Notes: a model not told the origin generated them from the sequence alone. DNA of 64,000 nucleotides from Fundicoccus ignavus (GCF_009659375.1 NZ_WJQT01000009.1:1-64000), one strand, 5' to 3'; shown: positions 1 through 10,563, counted from the first letter of the stretch. Made by a program: numbers and translations.

Positions 1-1
1 T

Positions 2-142
2 AAAACAATCAAGCGAAGTGGTTTTGGTTATCGAAACTTTGAACATTTACGTGCGCGTGTCTTTCTAAGTCAAAAGTTACTCGCTAGATCTAACAAACCG
101 ATTCGCCCCTTATACTTTTCAGATGAAGTAACCGCAGCTTAA
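2..142 (+). CDS. ISL3-family transposase, C-terminal fragment
   Basis: This open frame enters from the left edge of the window and ends at a TAA at 140-142, so only the last 46 codons are visible. The peptide contains IKRSGFGYRNFEHLRAR, which matches the conserved C-terminal block of ISL3-type DDE transposases. A strong hairpin terminator follows at 177-211. I cannot tell whether the full element is intact because its start lies outside the window, and I did not find a clear terminal inverted repeat downstream. Confidence 0.8.
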   Translation, partial: KTIKRSGFGYRNFEHLRARVFLSQKLLARSNKPIRPLYFSDEVTAA

Positions 143-176
143 TATCTAATGATTATTCGACTATAAGACTCCATGA

Positions 177-211
177 AAAAAAGCCAAAGTGATGACTCAC
201 TTTGACTTTTT
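177..211 (+). terminator. Rho-independent terminator of the transposase
   Basis: Two arms of about 14 bases (AAAAGCCAAAGTGA and TCACTTTGACTTTT) pair with one wobble around a four-base loop, and the right arm runs into a T tract. It ends plus-strand transcription from the transposase and could also work in reverse. Confidence 0.8.
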
Positions 212-283
212 AGGTCACCAACACTCAAAATTTTACAGCCCTTATAGTTAGCACAGTTGCTGCTCAATCCATCGCACATAAAC

Positions 284-326
284 AGATACCAGCTCACCTT
301 CCCAATGGGCAAGCGACCTGGTATCT
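284..326 (-). terminator. Hairpin ending the wal operon
   Basis: AGATACCAG (284-292) and CTGGTATCT (318-326) form a 9-bp perfect stem, with an inner CCC/GGG stem in between. It is the first strong hairpin after the walI stop codon on the minus strand. The following T tract is weak. Confidence 0.5.
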
Positions 327-388
327 ATCTAATTATTAATTTTCTTTTAATTTCATCTACTCGGCTGACTAAAGCTTACTAGCAAACT

Positions 389-1237
389 TTACTGGCTGGT
401 TTTAGAATCTGCCACAAAGCCTCGCACCGCATCCACAATAACGGACTGGGTGATGGTGCCTTCATGACGATAGTAAATGATTTCCCAAGCTGGCGTGTAT
501 ACATTAAAATAGTCCGTGCTCAATGATTGGTAATAGCTCAAGTTGGCCGACACGATTTCAGAATCACTCGGCAAGTAAGTTTCAATCCGACGTTCCAGAA
601 TATTGATGGCTTCCTGTGAAGAAATCAACGCTTTCGGTTCTTCCAACACAGTATAATCCGATTGGAACGTTTGCGTATAGCCAATCATGTTGAAATTTTC
701 ATCAAAGACAATCCGTATTTCAGCACTACCGTCAACAATTGGTGTACCATCAACCGCCGTCATACGACAGAATAGGATCCCCTCTTGATTGGAGTACCAA
801 TAATTACTATAAGCTTCTCCATTAATAAACATGGTTTCATCTAATAAGTATTTATTACGAAAAATTTGGGCATTTTCTTTACTTAAGCCTTTTGTCGAAT
901 CGTCAATATCAAACTCAAGCGTTACTGGTTCAATAAACGTACTTGTCAACAATCCTTCACGGTTCAGACTATAACGTTGATTTTTCAACTGTGTTTGATT
1001 TTCACGTAAAAAATTATTCGGTTCGGTTTTAATCAGCGGTAACTCTTCTGATTCCGCACTCAAATCGGGGCGAATAATCACACCACGGTTTTTCATATCT
1101 TGGACTACACTAACCGCTGATGAATTTTTAGGCTGAGTCGAGTGAATCGGCATTCGATCAATTAATAAGAATATTAAGTAAACGTTGAAGGTCAAGAAGA
1201 ATACAATTAACAACTTTTGAATGCGATTAAAGTCCAT
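389..1237 (-). CDS. walI: WalI (YycI), regulator of the WalK kinase
   Basis: WalI is a membrane-anchored extracytoplasmic protein that, with WalH, modulates the WalK sensor kinase governing cell wall homeostasis. The 282-aa product has a short cytoplasmic N-terminus, one transmembrane helix at about residues 9-27, and a long extracellular part. Its position last in the walR-walK-walH-walI order, with an 11-base overlap with walH, is the main support. WalI sequences vary a lot, so the call rests on gene order as much as on sequence. The usual next genes, yycJ and a HtrA protease, are absent here; a hairpin follows instead. Confidence 0.9.
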   Translation of the reverse strand: MDFNRIQKLLIVFFLTFNVYLIFLLIDRMPIHSTQPKNSSAVSVVQDMKNRGVIIRPDLSAESEELPLIKTEPNNFLRENQTQLKNQRYSLNREGLLTSTFIEPVTLEFDIDDSTKGLSKENAQIFRNKYLLDETMFINGEAYSNYWYSNQEGILFCRMTAVDGTPIVDGSAEIRIVFDENFNMIGYTQTFQSDYTVLEEPKALISSQEAINILERRIETYLPSDSEIVSANLSYYQSLSTDYFNVYTPAWEIIYYRHEGTITQSVIVDAVRGFVADSKTSQ

Positions 1238-2885
1238 TTGACCAACCTCCTAACTTAAAGCGACTGGCTTGTTCTAACTCAACCTCTACTTGTACGAGAC
1301 TCTCCCATTGCGTTGTACGAGAACGGTAATTTTGATGCTTAAAGTCACCAACGCTTAGCCCTTCAAGGACTCCAGCATCAACCACTGCTACAATATTCAA
1401 GTTCTCTGACAACTGAGCGTTTTCCGTTTCGATTTGCACAGAAGCTTGCGAAATACTATTCTCAGACACATCTGTAGCCTGAGTTTGTCCTGAATTCTGG
1501 ACGATTAGATTTGTGACCGTTCCATCACGCACTTGATCGATTGAATAATACGTGTTGTTCACATGGAAAAACCACTTAGGTACTAACGTCGCTGTCTTAA
1601 AGTTTTCCATTTCACTTTGCCATTCATAACCTAATACAATATTCGTGAAGTGTTCGAAACTTAGACCTTGTTCAGTTAATAAAGCAGCGATTTGTGCTCC
1701 TGACTCAATATCATAGACACGACTCATATCATGAATATGTGTGCCAATTGTAATTAAAGGCATCTGATAACGCGACACTTCAATATTTGGATTTGTTCGC
1801 AACGTCACACGTGTCGCACCGTAATCCGCTAAGCCTGGTGCAGAATAAATTGGCAAGCCATTTAAGAAACGTCGGTAAGTAATTGTATTATTATTCTCTG
1901 AATATAAGCGAATGTCGCTTGGCCAATACTCATATGTTTGAACATAGGGATAGCTGTAACGCACCTTTTCTTCAGGCAAGACCATATCACGAATAATATT
2001 ATTGCTGCCGGTTGTTGATGAAATCGAATGGTTAATCGACATAATATTCGTTAAATCATTAATTTGGAAAGTCGTTAATAAGGTATGGTAGCTACGTACC
2101 GAATTCGCATCTGGCTCCGCAATATCATAATTATTACTTGGGAAAATATCATCCAAGAAAAGACTGTCCGGTAATTTCTCCAATGTATAAATTTGTGATA
2201 ATGAAATAGTTTCGTAAGTCGGTAAATATACTGCGCCACCCTCCACTTCAAAACGCGTCACAGGTAACCACTGGTCGTCACGCACCGCATCAACTACCGC
2301 AAAAATCTCTTTGGCAATCGTAGGATCCGTCAATTCCGCTTCCATATAAGCTTGACTCTTCGTGTCAACTAAATAAACAGTCCCTTCCAAATGGCGCGGA
2401 AATACAAGACGGCTCATTTCAAACTGAGTAGAGAGTTCTGCAGGCGTTGCAATCAAGCCTCTCAATGATGGCACCGAAAAACTAGTCGGATACAACAACT
2501 GTAAATATTCTCCTGAAGTGAGCGCTTCATACATATCCGGATGTGTCTCGACACTGTTTGTGTTCAACTCAATCGTCTGACTCCCCAACAACTCAAGCAC
2601 CGACTGCAACGTTGCATAATTATTGACGTCATACATATCACTTGATTCATTAATAATCAATTTTGTTGGTGTAATGAGTTGATCAAGCGTCAAAGTCGTT
2701 ACTTCATAGTAATCTTCCACATCTTCAATCGGCTCGCTAGTTGAGGTCGTAATGACCGTTTCACCTTCAAATTGGTTCAACCAACGGTTCAATAAGTTGG
2801 TATCAAATAACAGTAAATAAACTAAAAACAAATTAATTGTCAGTAAAATAAACACAATAATTGAAGTTAAGGATAGCTTTTTCAT
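1227..2885 (-). CDS. walH: WalH (YycH), regulator of the WalK kinase
   Basis: WalH pairs with WalI at the membrane and adjusts WalK activity. The 552-aa product has one N-terminal membrane helix at about residues 9-27 and a large extracellular region, the layout of the YycH family. It is longer than the roughly 450 residues I would expect from Bacillus YycH. The start codon overlaps the walK stop (ATGA type), which implies translational coupling. An acidic, Thr/Ser/Glu-rich stretch follows the helix and may be a flexible spacer. Confidence 0.92.
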   Translation of the reverse strand: MKKLSLTSIIVFILLTINLFLVYLLLFDTNLLNRWLNQFEGETVITTSTSEPIEDVEDYYEVTTLTLDQLITPTKLIINESSDMYDVNNYATLQSVLELLGSQTIELNTNSVETHPDMYEALTSGEYLQLLYPTSFSVPSLRGLIATPAELSTQFEMSRLVFPRHLEGTVYLVDTKSQAYMEAELTDPTIAKEIFAVVDAVRDDQWLPVTRFEVEGGAVYLPTYETISLSQIYTLEKLPDSLFLDDIFPSNNYDIAEPDANSVRSYHTLLTTFQINDLTNIMSINHSISSTTGSNNIIRDMVLPEEKVRYSYPYVQTYEYWPSDIRLYSENNNTITYRRFLNGLPIYSAPGLADYGATRVTLRTNPNIEVSRYQMPLITIGTHIHDMSRVYDIESGAQIAALLTEQGLSFEHFTNIVLGYEWQSEMENFKTATLVPKWFFHVNNTYYSIDQVRDGTVTNLIVQNSGQTQATDVSENSISQASVQIETENAQLSENLNIVAVVDAGVLEGLSVGDFKHQNYRSRTTQWESLVQVEVELEQASRFKLGGWSNGL

Positions 2886-4744
2886 TCGAAATCATCCCAC
2901 CCTTCATCATCTAAGTCAAAGACTGTAAAAGGCAATTCAAAACTAAAGGTTGAGCCTTTGCCTTCGATACTATCGACCCAAATCCGGCCGCCATGCATCT
3001 CAATGACTTCCTTCGAAATTGCCAAACCAAGTCCAGTCCCGCCCTGTTCACGCGAACGCGCTTTATCTACACGGTAGAAACGTTCAAACAAATGCGGTAA
3101 ATCCTTTTGCGGAATCCCCAACCCTTGATCTGTGACACTTAAAATAACGCTATTCTGCGTATCAATCAAGCGTACCGTCACGAGGCCACCATCTGGTGAA
3201 TATTTAATCGCATTATTCATTAAGTTATCAATCACTTGCGTCATACGGTCCTGATCAATCTCTACATAAATATCCCGCGTCGTTAATTCACGCTTAATCG
3301 TATATTTCTTCGGCACATCACCACTGGCTAACGTAAAGTCAAACCTATCCAAAATATGATTCACAATCCGCTTGAAATCAATATACTCACGATTCGTTTG
3401 CAATTGCCCGCCATCCATTTTAGATAAGTCCAACAAGTTCGCAATCATACGAATCATACGGTTACTTTCAGATTGAATCACTTCTAAAAATTGAGGGGCA
3501 ATATTAGGATCTTGCCAAGCACCATCAGCTAAAGCTTCTGAATAAGACTTAATCGAAGTTAAAGGTGTACGCAATTCATGCGAAACATTCGACACAAAAT
3601 CGCGACGCTCTTGATCCGTTTTTTCTTGTTCTGTAACGTCGGTTAAGACGGCTACTAGACCTGTGACAAAACCAGTTTCACGACGAATAACTGAAAACTC
3701 TACTTTAAGAATCGTATCAATATCATCTTCGTAGCGTGTGATCATAATCTCTTTATCCCCGCCCAATAAATTCTTGAGCGTATAAGTATCTTCAATTTCC
3801 AAAAGTTTCAAGAGCGACATACCAACCGCTGCTTCTTGAGGAATCCCTAGTAAATATAGCGCGCGCTCATTGACTAACAGGACGTTTCCTCTTTGGTCCG
3901 TTCCGATAACCCCGTCCGTCATGTGGCGCAAGACCCCATCCAAACGTTGTCTTTCTGATTCGGTTAATTCTTGGGCATCTTTAACTTTAATCGCTAAGTC
4001 ATTTAACGTTAAAGCAAGTTCCCCTAACTCATCTTGTCCATAAACTTTAGCGGGATAATTGTAAATCCCGTCGGATATTCGAATGGCCTGTTGGCGCATG
4101 TCCTCAATTGGACGCGTTAAGCCCGAAGACAAGACGATGGAAACGACAAAGGATCCAATAACCGCAAAGACCGCGGCTCTTAAGAACAATTCCATGACAT
4201 TGTCGCGTTGTTCATAAATACGCATCATATCCGCTTCAACTGCTACCGCACCTAAAAGCTTAGGCGTTTCCTCAAAAGACATAATGGGTTTATAAATATT
4301 ATAGTTACGTTGTGATGTTTCTTGATTTAAAGTCTCGTTGTCAAAGGACCGCTGATTAATCAGTACATTCATCACAAACTCGTTATTGGTACGTGTTCCA
4401 ACTAAGCCTCTTTGCGACACATCACTGGTCGCCAGCACATAGTCTTGTGGGTTAACGATTTGAATTGACGCTGGGTAAGTAGAACTGAAAGAATCCAGCG
4501 CTTGATTTAAGCGCCGGTCCCTTTCGCCATCGCTCTGATCCGTATCGGATAAAATCGGGCTTACGTTATTAATTAAGAAGTCTACTTGCGTATTAATCTG
4601 ATCTTTCAAGGTCGTCACGGATTGAGTTTCTAATTGGTCAATAAAGAAGACGCCTATAAATTGAAAAGATATCGTTAAAATGAAGATGATTAATAGGGGT
4701 ATTTTGATATAGATCGATTGAAAAATGTTAAATGATCGTTTCAT
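2882..4744 (-). CDS. walK: WalK sensor histidine kinase
   Basis: WalK is the essential sensor kinase that phosphorylates WalR and controls peptidoglycan hydrolase genes. The 620-aa protein shows a transmembrane helix near residue 12-34, an extracellular sensor loop, a second helix around 186-208, a HAMP domain, a PAS domain (about 260-370), the phosphoacceptor motif SHELRTPLTS with His389, and a HATPase domain with N, G1 (DQGLGIP) and G2 (GGTGLGL) boxes. The C-terminus ends in an acidic tail. It is transcribed after walR across a gap of about 115 bases. Confidence 0.97.
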   Translation of the reverse strand: MKRSFNIFQSIYIKIPLLIIFILTISFQFIGVFFIDQLETQSVTTLKDQINTQVDFLINNVSPILSDTDQSDGERDRRLNQALDSFSSTYPASIQIVNPQDYVLATSDVSQRGLVGTRTNNEFVMNVLINQRSFDNETLNQETSQRNYNIYKPIMSFEETPKLLGAVAVEADMMRIYEQRDNVMELFLRAAVFAVIGSFVVSIVLSSGLTRPIEDMRQQAIRISDGIYNYPAKVYGQDELGELALTLNDLAIKVKDAQELTESERQRLDGVLRHMTDGVIGTDQRGNVLLVNERALYLLGIPQEAAVGMSLLKLLEIEDTYTLKNLLGGDKEIMITRYEDDIDTILKVEFSVIRRETGFVTGLVAVLTDVTEQEKTDQERRDFVSNVSHELRTPLTSIKSYSEALADGAWQDPNIAPQFLEVIQSESNRMIRMIANLLDLSKMDGGQLQTNREYIDFKRIVNHILDRFDFTLASGDVPKKYTIKRELTTRDIYVEIDQDRMTQVIDNLMNNAIKYSPDGGLVTVRLIDTQNSVILSVTDQGLGIPQKDLPHLFERFYRVDKARSREQGGTGLGLAISKEVIEMHGGRIWVDSIEGKGSTFSFELPFTVFDLDDEGWDDFE

Positions 4745-4860
4745 GATACGCTCCTAAGTTTTATCGCCCGCTTGTGGGCTGGATTTGTTATGTGTTGAGT
4801 TAAAAGACAAACTGCACCTTTCCGGAGAAACTCCATCTGTGTGCAGTTATCATCAAGTTA

Positions 4861-5562
4861 TTAATCTTGTTCAGGGTTTTTCAGGAAGTAACCTACCCCG
4901 CGACGTGTCACAATATACGTTGGATGGCTTGGTTGATCTTCAATTTTTTCACGTAGACGACGAATCGTTACGTCAACCGTACGTACATCACCGAAATAAT
5001 CGTAGCCCCATACGGTTTCAAGTAAATGTTCGCGGGTCATTACTTGGCCAATGTGTTTCGCTAAGTAATGGATTAATTCAAATTCACGGTGTGTTAATTC
5101 AACTTCTTCGCCACGTTTCGATACAACATACGCATCTTGGTGAACAATTAAGTCACCAACGACAATCTCGTTAGGTGTTTCATCTTGGCTCGTATCGCGT
5201 AAGGCATTGCGACGCAAGTTGGCTTTCACACGTGCAACTAATTCACGGTTTGAGAATGGTTTCGTAACATAGTCATCGGCACCTAATTCTAAACCTAATA
5301 CTTTATCGATTTCTGAATCTTTGGCTGTTAACATAATAATGGGAACAGCGCTTGTTTTACGGATTTCACGACAAACTTCTAAGCCGTCCATTTTCGGTAA
5401 CATCAAGTCAAGAATCACTAAATCTGGTTCTACCTTTGTATATTGCTCGATGGCTTCTTCACCATCAAAAGCTGTTGTTACTTCGTAACCTTCATTTTTT
5501 AAGTTAAAGACAATAATATCTGAGATTGGTTTTTCATCATCCACCACTAAAATGTGTTTCAT
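4861..5562 (-). CDS. walR: WalR response regulator
   Basis: WalR is the OmpR-type response regulator of the essential WalKR system. The 233-aa protein has a receiver domain with the acidic pair Asp8-Asp9, the phosphoacceptor Asp52 in [11 protein letters not shown], and a conserved Lys in MLTAKD. A winged-helix DNA-binding domain follows at about residues 130-230, with [15 protein letters not shown] as the recognition helix region. It is first in the operon, behind a long leader and a sigma-A type promoter at 5753-5782. Confidence 0.98.
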   Translation of the reverse strand: MKHILVVDDEKPISDIIVFNLKNEGYEVTTAFDGEEAIEQYTKVEPDLVILDLMLPKMDGLEVCREIRKTSAVPIIMLTAKDSEIDKVLGLELGADDYVTKPFSNRELVARVKANLRRNALRDTSQDETPNEIVVGDLIVHQDAYVVSKRGEEVELTHREFELIHYLAKHIGQVMTREHLLETVWGYDYFGDVRTVDVTIRRLREKIEDQPSHPTYIVTRRGVGYFLKNPEQD

Positions 5563-5752
5563 TCTTAAATCTCTCCTTTTCGCTCGAATGCGAGCAAACT
5601 CGCTAGCTGTTTAATTTGCTAGCAGACTATTTTCACAATAAATTTATTCATTATTGACAGCTAGGCTGCCTCCTGAACAAGTCATCACGTGCTTGTTCTT
5701 TCGTCTAGTAATTGGAGCGCGGTTTGAAAGCGACATGCTCTCATTTCGCATC

Positions 5753-5782
5753 ATAATATAAGGACTTTAGCTGCTTGTTCAA
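5753..5782 (-). promoter_or_regulatory. walR: Probable sigma-A promoter of walRKHI
   Basis: On the minus strand TTGAAC is followed after 18 bases by TATTAT. It lies about 190 bases upstream of walR, so the transcript would have a long 5' leader. Confidence 0.6.
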
Positions 5783-5920
5783 TAATAATATCTATATCAT
5801 TCATATTATACCGTTTACAAGCCAATAGTCAAAGTCTCCCTTTATTTTAATCTTTTCTTTAAGAGATGGCTAGCCAAATCTTGCGACTCGCTTCTCGAAA
5901 TTTATGGGCTTTAATACTTA

Positions 5921-5970
5921 AAAACAGAGGTCGGCTAAGTCTGTTTGAGACTTAGCTCGGACCTCTGTCA
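5921..5970 (-). terminator. Terminator of the L,D-transpeptidase gene
   Basis: ACAGAGGTC pairs with GACCTCTGT and GCTAAGTCT pairs with AGACTTAGC, giving a long stem with a small internal bulge around a five-base loop. On the minus strand it ends in a T tract. Confidence 0.85.
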
Positions 5971-6010
5971 CGTTTTCAATGTATTTACTTACTTTTAAGT
6001 TCATATTTTG

Positions 6011-7399
6011 TTAAGCGAAAACTATTACCGGCATGCCAAGTTGTACATGTTCGAACACTTGAGGCATAATGCCTGGCGGTGTATTAATACAACCTAATGA
6101 ACCGTTTGTTAAGTAAGTATCGCCACCAAATGATGGTTGCCAGTTGGCATCATGGATACCTTGGCCTGTATCATCAAATGGAATCCAATAAGAAACTGGT
6201 TGAACATAGTCAACACCTGTATGTTGGTTGTAACCTTTTAAGTCTGTATCGGTTTCTTTGTTCCAAACTGAGTAGGCACCTGTTACGGTCGCTGTCCCAA
6301 TTTGACCCGTTACGATATCTGTATCAATCACTTTTACACCATCAACGTAAACAAACATCTTCTGGTTCGTCACATCAACCTCAACATAACTATTCCCAAT
6401 GTCGCTTTCGCCCGCTAAAGAGTTTTGATAGCCTGTTCCGACAATTGCAGGTTCGCGCGTTACATCCACGCCCGCATATAAATCATCAGCGATATTCTGA
6501 GTTTCTGTATCACGGTCGATTGACCAACCTAGCGTTCCAGCAGGCACTTCAACAGTTCCTTGCATAGTACTTGAGAATTGACGTACGTCATCATAGGTTG
6601 CGTACTTCTCATTCATTGTGCCTAACCATTCATAAATCAAGTTTTGATCAAAGACCACTTGATTATTATCATCAAAATACATCCACTCAAGCACAGTTTC
6701 CTTTGGAATAACTTCCTCATTCCCTGCAATTGTTAACGTAATTTGAGTGTTTGAGACTGTTTCAATTTGATTCATCACACTTGTGATTTTTTCATCTTCT
6801 GTGGTAACTTCTGGCGCTAAGTAAGCCTGGTTCACTTCAATCGATGATGTGCCGTTTTGAATTCCGGCCACGACTAATTCTTTGACTTTTTCTACATCTA
6901 ACTGAGTACCATTCTCTTCAGGCACTACGAAGTAACCGCGCCCCTCACCGTAATCGATGTAAGCATCTTTTGCTTGGATTCGGCCTTCATTTGAAATGTT
7001 AATACTTGCAAGTGCATTCTCAATGGCTTGGTCATCAATTTGGATATGATTCATCAAGACATTATCGTATTCTACTGAATCAAAGAAGCCAATTAACCAT
7101 TGAGTTGGATCTTGATTATTATAAGATGCTTCTAAAAATGCTTGTGTATTTACTTGTGCATTCAAGTCAGCCATTGTAAAAGTGCCGAGTTCTTGTCCGT
7201 TTTCTGTAATTGTGACTGTTTGTTGGTTGATGTCAGCTTCGATTTTTTCTTGAGCTTCCTCTAAAGATAAATTACTAATATCAATATTTCCGAAACTTGT
7301 GTTCGCTTGGAATTTCTCAGCATAATAGCCGATTCCTGCGCCATAAGCCAATCCTAGGACGATAAACGTGATCAATCCTATAATGATTGTTTTTTTCAT
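6011..7399 (-). CDS. L,D-transpeptidase (YkuD domain)
   Basis: This is an exported cell wall enzyme that would cross-link or anchor peptidoglycan stems through meso-DAP or Lys stems, or act as a carboxypeptidase-like remodeller. The 462-aa product has an N-terminal membrane helix (about 4-24), a peptidoglycan-binding type 4 region repeated over about 30-320, and a C-terminal YkuD domain from about 335. The catalytic residues are visible as His416 in GIHDANW and Cys437 in GSLGCINTP. It is a single gene with its own terminator. The usual HG-x-SHGC signature is slightly altered (IHD instead of HG), which is tolerated in this family. Confidence 0.92.
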   Translation of the reverse strand: MKKTIIIGLITFIVLGLAYGAGIGYYAEKFQANTSFGNIDISNLSLEEAQEKIEADINQQTVTITENGQELGTFTMADLNAQVNTQAFLEASYNNQDPTQWLIGFFDSVEYDNVLMNHIQIDDQAIENALASINISNEGRIQAKDAYIDYGEGRGYFVVPEENGTQLDVEKVKELVVAGIQNGTSSIEVNQAYLAPEVTTEDEKITSVMNQIETVSNTQITLTIAGNEEVIPKETVLEWMYFDDNNQVVFDQNLIYEWLGTMNEKYATYDDVRQFSSTMQGTVEVPAGTLGWSIDRDTETQNIADDLYAGVDVTREPAIVGTGYQNSLAGESDIGNSYVEVDVTNQKMFVYVDGVKVIDTDIVTGQIGTATVTGAYSVWNKETDTDLKGYNQHTGVDYVQPVSYWIPFDDTGQGIHDANWQPSFGGDTYLTNGSLGCINTPPGIMPQVFEHVQLGMPVIVFA

Positions 7400-7479
7400 T
7401 TTTCCACCACCATGTGTAAATTTTTCCTATTCAAATAAGCATTTTAGCATAAAAATATGAAGAATCTATAAATATTCTA

Positions 7480-8331
7480 TTAAAGTTTCTTCTCAGACAG
7501 AATATAACGTTCGATTGCATGCGCAACCCCCGCTTCATCATTGTGTGTTGTCACCGCATCGGCAACTGCTTTAATCGCCTCAACTGCATTTCCCATCGCC
7601 ACACCTAAACCGGCCCATTTAATCATTTCTAGGTCATTCATTTCGTCACCTATCGCCATCACATTCGCAGCTTCAAGGCCTAAATGTTTCGTTAAAGCCT
7701 TCAAGCCACTGGCTTTTGAAACACCTTTAACTAAAAATTCTGCAATAATTGGTTGGCTACGTACGGGCGAATAATGCGTTAATAAACTTTCGGATAAGCG
7801 TTCACGAATACCATCTAGTACATGTGGCTCACCTAGTACCATCGCTTTATTGAAGGCTTCATAGGCTAAAAACTCTTCATTAGAGAATACCGTAATCGGC
7901 GTGCTCAATACTTTAGAATCATTTTCAACAATGGGACTAGCTGGCAGCTGACTCATCAGCATCATGTTTTCTTGATCAAAGGCAACTAATTGTGCACCTT
8001 CTTCGTCGAAATCACGGGCAAAGTCTAATAAAACTTCACGGGCTTCGCGCGTTAAAACCGTCTGGCTCACAATGCTTAAATCATGTAAGCGATGTGTTAC
8101 CGCTCCGTTTTGTAAAATAAGAAACTCATCCTCACCTTCAAACGGTAATTGAGCAATCACATCACGCACACCTGGTAAAGTACGTCCTGTACAAATGACC
8201 ACTTGGACACCTGCTTGAATTGCTTGATGAACCGCATCAATATTCGCTTGTGGTAAGGTCTTTTCATTCGTTAACATCGTACCGTCTAAATCGATTGCGA
8301 CTAACTTAATCTCTGCATGTCTATTCGTCAT
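7480..8331 (-). CDS. Cof-type HAD-IIB phosphatase (YidA-like)
   Basis: This is a cytoplasmic haloacid dehalogenase-type sugar or nucleotide phosphatase of the Cof subfamily. The N-terminal motif DLDGTML carries the nucleophile Asp, a Thr motif sits at ICTGRT, a Lys follows the capping domain, and the C-terminal motif IGDEMNDLEMI supplies the metal-binding Asp pair. Length (283 aa) is normal. The start ATG shares a base with the stop of the upstream methyltransferase, so the two are coupled. The exact substrate cannot be told from sequence. Confidence 0.93.
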   Translation of the reverse strand: MTNRHAEIKLVAIDLDGTMLTNEKTLPQANIDAVHQAIQAGVQVVICTGRTLPGVRDVIAQLPFEGEDEFLILQNGAVTHRLHDLSIVSQTVLTREAREVLLDFARDFDEEGAQLVAFDQENMMLMSQLPASPIVENDSKVLSTPITVFSNEEFLAYEAFNKAMVLGEPHVLDGIRERLSESLLTHYSPVRSQPIIAEFLVKGVSKASGLKALTKHLGLEAANVMAIGDEMNDLEMIKWAGLGVAMGNAVEAIKAVADAVTTHNDEAGVAHAIERYILSEKKL

Positions 8332-9005
8332 TATTCCGCTTCCTTTCTAACCATTAGAATTCCATCACCCAAAGGTACTAAACATGAACGATGAATTGGA
8401 TCATTTAAAACAGTATCCATTAATTCATTTAATTTACGATGAATTTTACGAACGCGCTTAGGAATGTTGGCTTCATCTTCTAATATCGTGCCCGCTTGGA
8501 AGACGTCATCAATTATTAAAACGCCACCTTTTCTTAATACACGCATACATTCTGGGTAAAATTCGATATATTTGGCTTTAGCGCTATCCATAAAAACTAA
8601 ATCATACGCATTCGCTTCTAATGTTGGCAACACATTAGCTGCATCCCCTTCGATGAGTGTCACTCGCTCTTCTAAGCCCATTTTCTTGAAATTTTCTTTC
8701 GCACGGTCATACATTAAAGCATAGCGGTCAATTGTCGTTAAGTGACCATCGGTTTGAAGATGTTGCGCCATTAAACTCGCTGAAAAACCGATCGCTGTTC
8801 CAATTTCGAGAATGTCTGTTGGTTGAACGCTGGCACAAAAAAAGTCAATAAATTTAGCTGTTTCGTGTGGGACAACTGGAATTCCTCGTTCATTGGCATA
8901 GGCTTCAATTTCACCTAGCACTCCTGGAAAGCCTTGTTGAGCTTTACGCATGAATTCAACTATTTCTGGCATAACAACGGGACGATGCATCATTTCATTT
9001 AACAT
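8331..9005 (-). CDS. trmR: SAM-dependent O-methyltransferase, probable TrmR
   Basis: The 224-aa protein belongs to the class I O-methyltransferase family 3. The SAM-binding motif is LEIGTAIGFSA, an acidic residue follows in TTIDR, and the metal-binding Asp residues are in VFMDSAKAKY and LIIDDVF. The closest characterised relative by layout is B. subtilis TrmR (YrrM), which methylates 5-hydroxyuridine at position 34 of tRNA. That role is known for the family and inferred here. It is the first gene of a two-gene unit with the HAD phosphatase. Confidence 0.88.
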   Translation of the reverse strand: MLNEMMHRPVVMPEIVEFMRKAQQGFPGVLGEIEAYANERGIPVVPHETAKFIDFFCASVQPTDILEIGTAIGFSASLMAQHLQTDGHLTTIDRYALMYDRAKENFKKMGLEERVTLIEGDAANVLPTLEANAYDLVFMDSAKAKYIEFYPECMRVLRKGGVLIIDDVFQAGTILEDEANIPKRVRKIHRKLNELMDTVLNDPIHRSCLVPLGDGILMVRKEAE

Positions 9006-9082
9006 AATACTGGATTCTCCTTTAATCTCTGGTTTTCGCCAAGTCTAGCGCAGTTCAATTTGAATCTGCTTTATTTCAGCAA

Positions 9083-9121
9083 AAAAGTGAACATTAGAGA
9101 CTATGCTACTGATGTTCACTC
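9083..9121 (-). terminator. Terminator of the CNNM-type gene
   Basis: AGTGAACAT and ATGTTCACT form a 9-bp perfect stem with a 17-base loop, followed on the minus strand by six T residues. Confidence 0.75.
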
Positions 9122-9168
9122 TATCATTCTTCTATTAAATTACGGTGTAGGAATGATTACAATTCTCT

Positions 9169-10563
9169 TCAATCTTCTGCTTCTTCCAACAAATTGTTCA
9201 GTTGATCATAGATTGTCGAGTCCTCTTCATTGAAATCAAACGCTGTTTCAACATGACGTTCTGCATCTAATTGGACATGAATACCACGGATACGTCCATT
9301 TTCAACATGGCTCGTCGTTAAAACATAGTCTTCCGCACGAACCGATACTTTCTCGTCATCATCTGGCATATAACCGATTCGTTCAATAATCAGGCCGGCC
9401 ATTGTATCGACTTCGTCTGATGCCAATTCAACTTGGAAATATTGGCTAAACTTATCGATGGGTGTACCACCTTTAATATAGTAGTTATTATCGTCAATCT
9501 TACGAACTGAGCTTGAGGAATTAATGTCTGTTTCGTCTTCAATATCTCCGACGATTTCTTCAATTAAGTCTTCTAACGTTACGATTCCTTCCACTCCACC
9601 ATATTCATCACGCAGGATGGCCATATGGGTTTGTTCACGTTTAAACTCGACTAGTAAGTCGTCAATATAAATCGTTGAGGGCACGAATAGCGGTTCGCTC
9701 GAAATACCTAATAAGTCAATATTCTCAAAGCCTTGTTCACGGGCTGCTTTTAATAAGCTTTTAACATGAATCACGCTAATAACATTATCTTTGTCTTCTT
9801 TATAAATCGGAATACGTGAGAATGGACTAGATAATAATTCCTGCATAATATCTTCATAGTCATCTTCGATATCCACCATTTGGGTATCGGTACGTGGCAC
9901 CATTACTTCACGGGCTAATTTTGAATCTAGCGATAGAACACCTTGTAACATCGTAAATTCTGCGACATCAATCGCACCACTTTTGCGAGTTTCTGCTAAT
10001 AACACTTTCATTTCATCACGTGTAAAGCTTTCTTCTCTCGCTGTAAAATCAATCGGTGTGGCTTTCTTTAATAGGCCGGTTGAAAATGATAACAAGCTAA
10101 CAAACGGTTTAAATAACTTTTGTACAATTGTGATAACACCACTTGTTGCCATCGCGATTTCATCTGGCATTTGTAGAGCTAATTGTTTTGGGTATAACTC
10201 CCCAAAAACTAGTGTAACGTAAGATAGGATTAACGTTACAATAACAATCGCAGCTTGTTGAGCTCCTGGAAAGGTCGGTAACCAGTCTGCAATTAAACTA
10301 GCGAAACTTGCTGAAGCAGAAGCACTTGATAAGAAACCAGCCAAAGTAATCGCTACTTGGATCGTTGATAAGAAATCGTCTGATTTTCCAAGTAGTCTCA
10401 ATACTCTGTTAGCTTTTTTATTGCCTTCTTCAGCTAAACCGCGCATCTTAGATTGATTGACAGAAACAAACGCCATCTCCGCCGCTGCGAAAAACGCGTT
10501 AATTAAGGTTAGTATAATAATAATTAATAATTGACCAAATAATGAATTCCCCGAGGAGTCCAT
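9169..10563 (-). CDS. CNNM/CorC-type CBS membrane transporter (hemolysin family)
   Basis: This 464-aa protein has the three-part layout of the CNNM family: a DUF21 membrane domain (about 1-190) with four hydrophobic segments, a pair of CBS domains (about 215-335), and a C-terminal CorC_HlyC domain (about 350-440). The family is linked to magnesium efflux and resistance; older records call it hemolysin. The C-terminus is acidic. It stands alone, with its own terminator. Magnesium export is inferred from family knowledge, not shown here. Confidence 0.93.
   Translation of the reverse strand: MDSSGNSLFGQLLIIIILTLINAFFAAAEMAFVSVNQSKMRGLAEEGNKKANRVLRLLGKSDDFLSTIQVAITLAGFLSSASASASFASLIADWLPTFPGAQQAAIVIVTLILSYVTLVFGELYPKQLALQMPDEIAMATSGVITIVQKLFKPFVSLLSFSTGLLKKATPIDFTAREESFTRDEMKVLLAETRKSGAIDVAEFTMLQGVLSLDSKLAREVMVPRTDTQMVDIEDDYEDIMQELLSSPFSRIPIYKEDKDNVISVIHVKSLLKAAREQGFENIDLLGISSEPLFVPSTIYIDDLLVEFKREQTHMAILRDEYGGVEGIVTLEDLIEEIVGDIEDETDINSSSSVRKIDDNNYYIKGGTPIDKFSQYFQVELASDEVDTMAGLIIERIGYMPDDDEKVSVRAEDYVLTTSHVENGRIRGIHVQLDAERHVETAFDFNEEDSTIYDQLNNLLEEAED

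Noticed and set aside
4785-5174. Plus-strand frame opposite walR
   Set aside because: It lies antisense to the well-supported response regulator and shows no domain.
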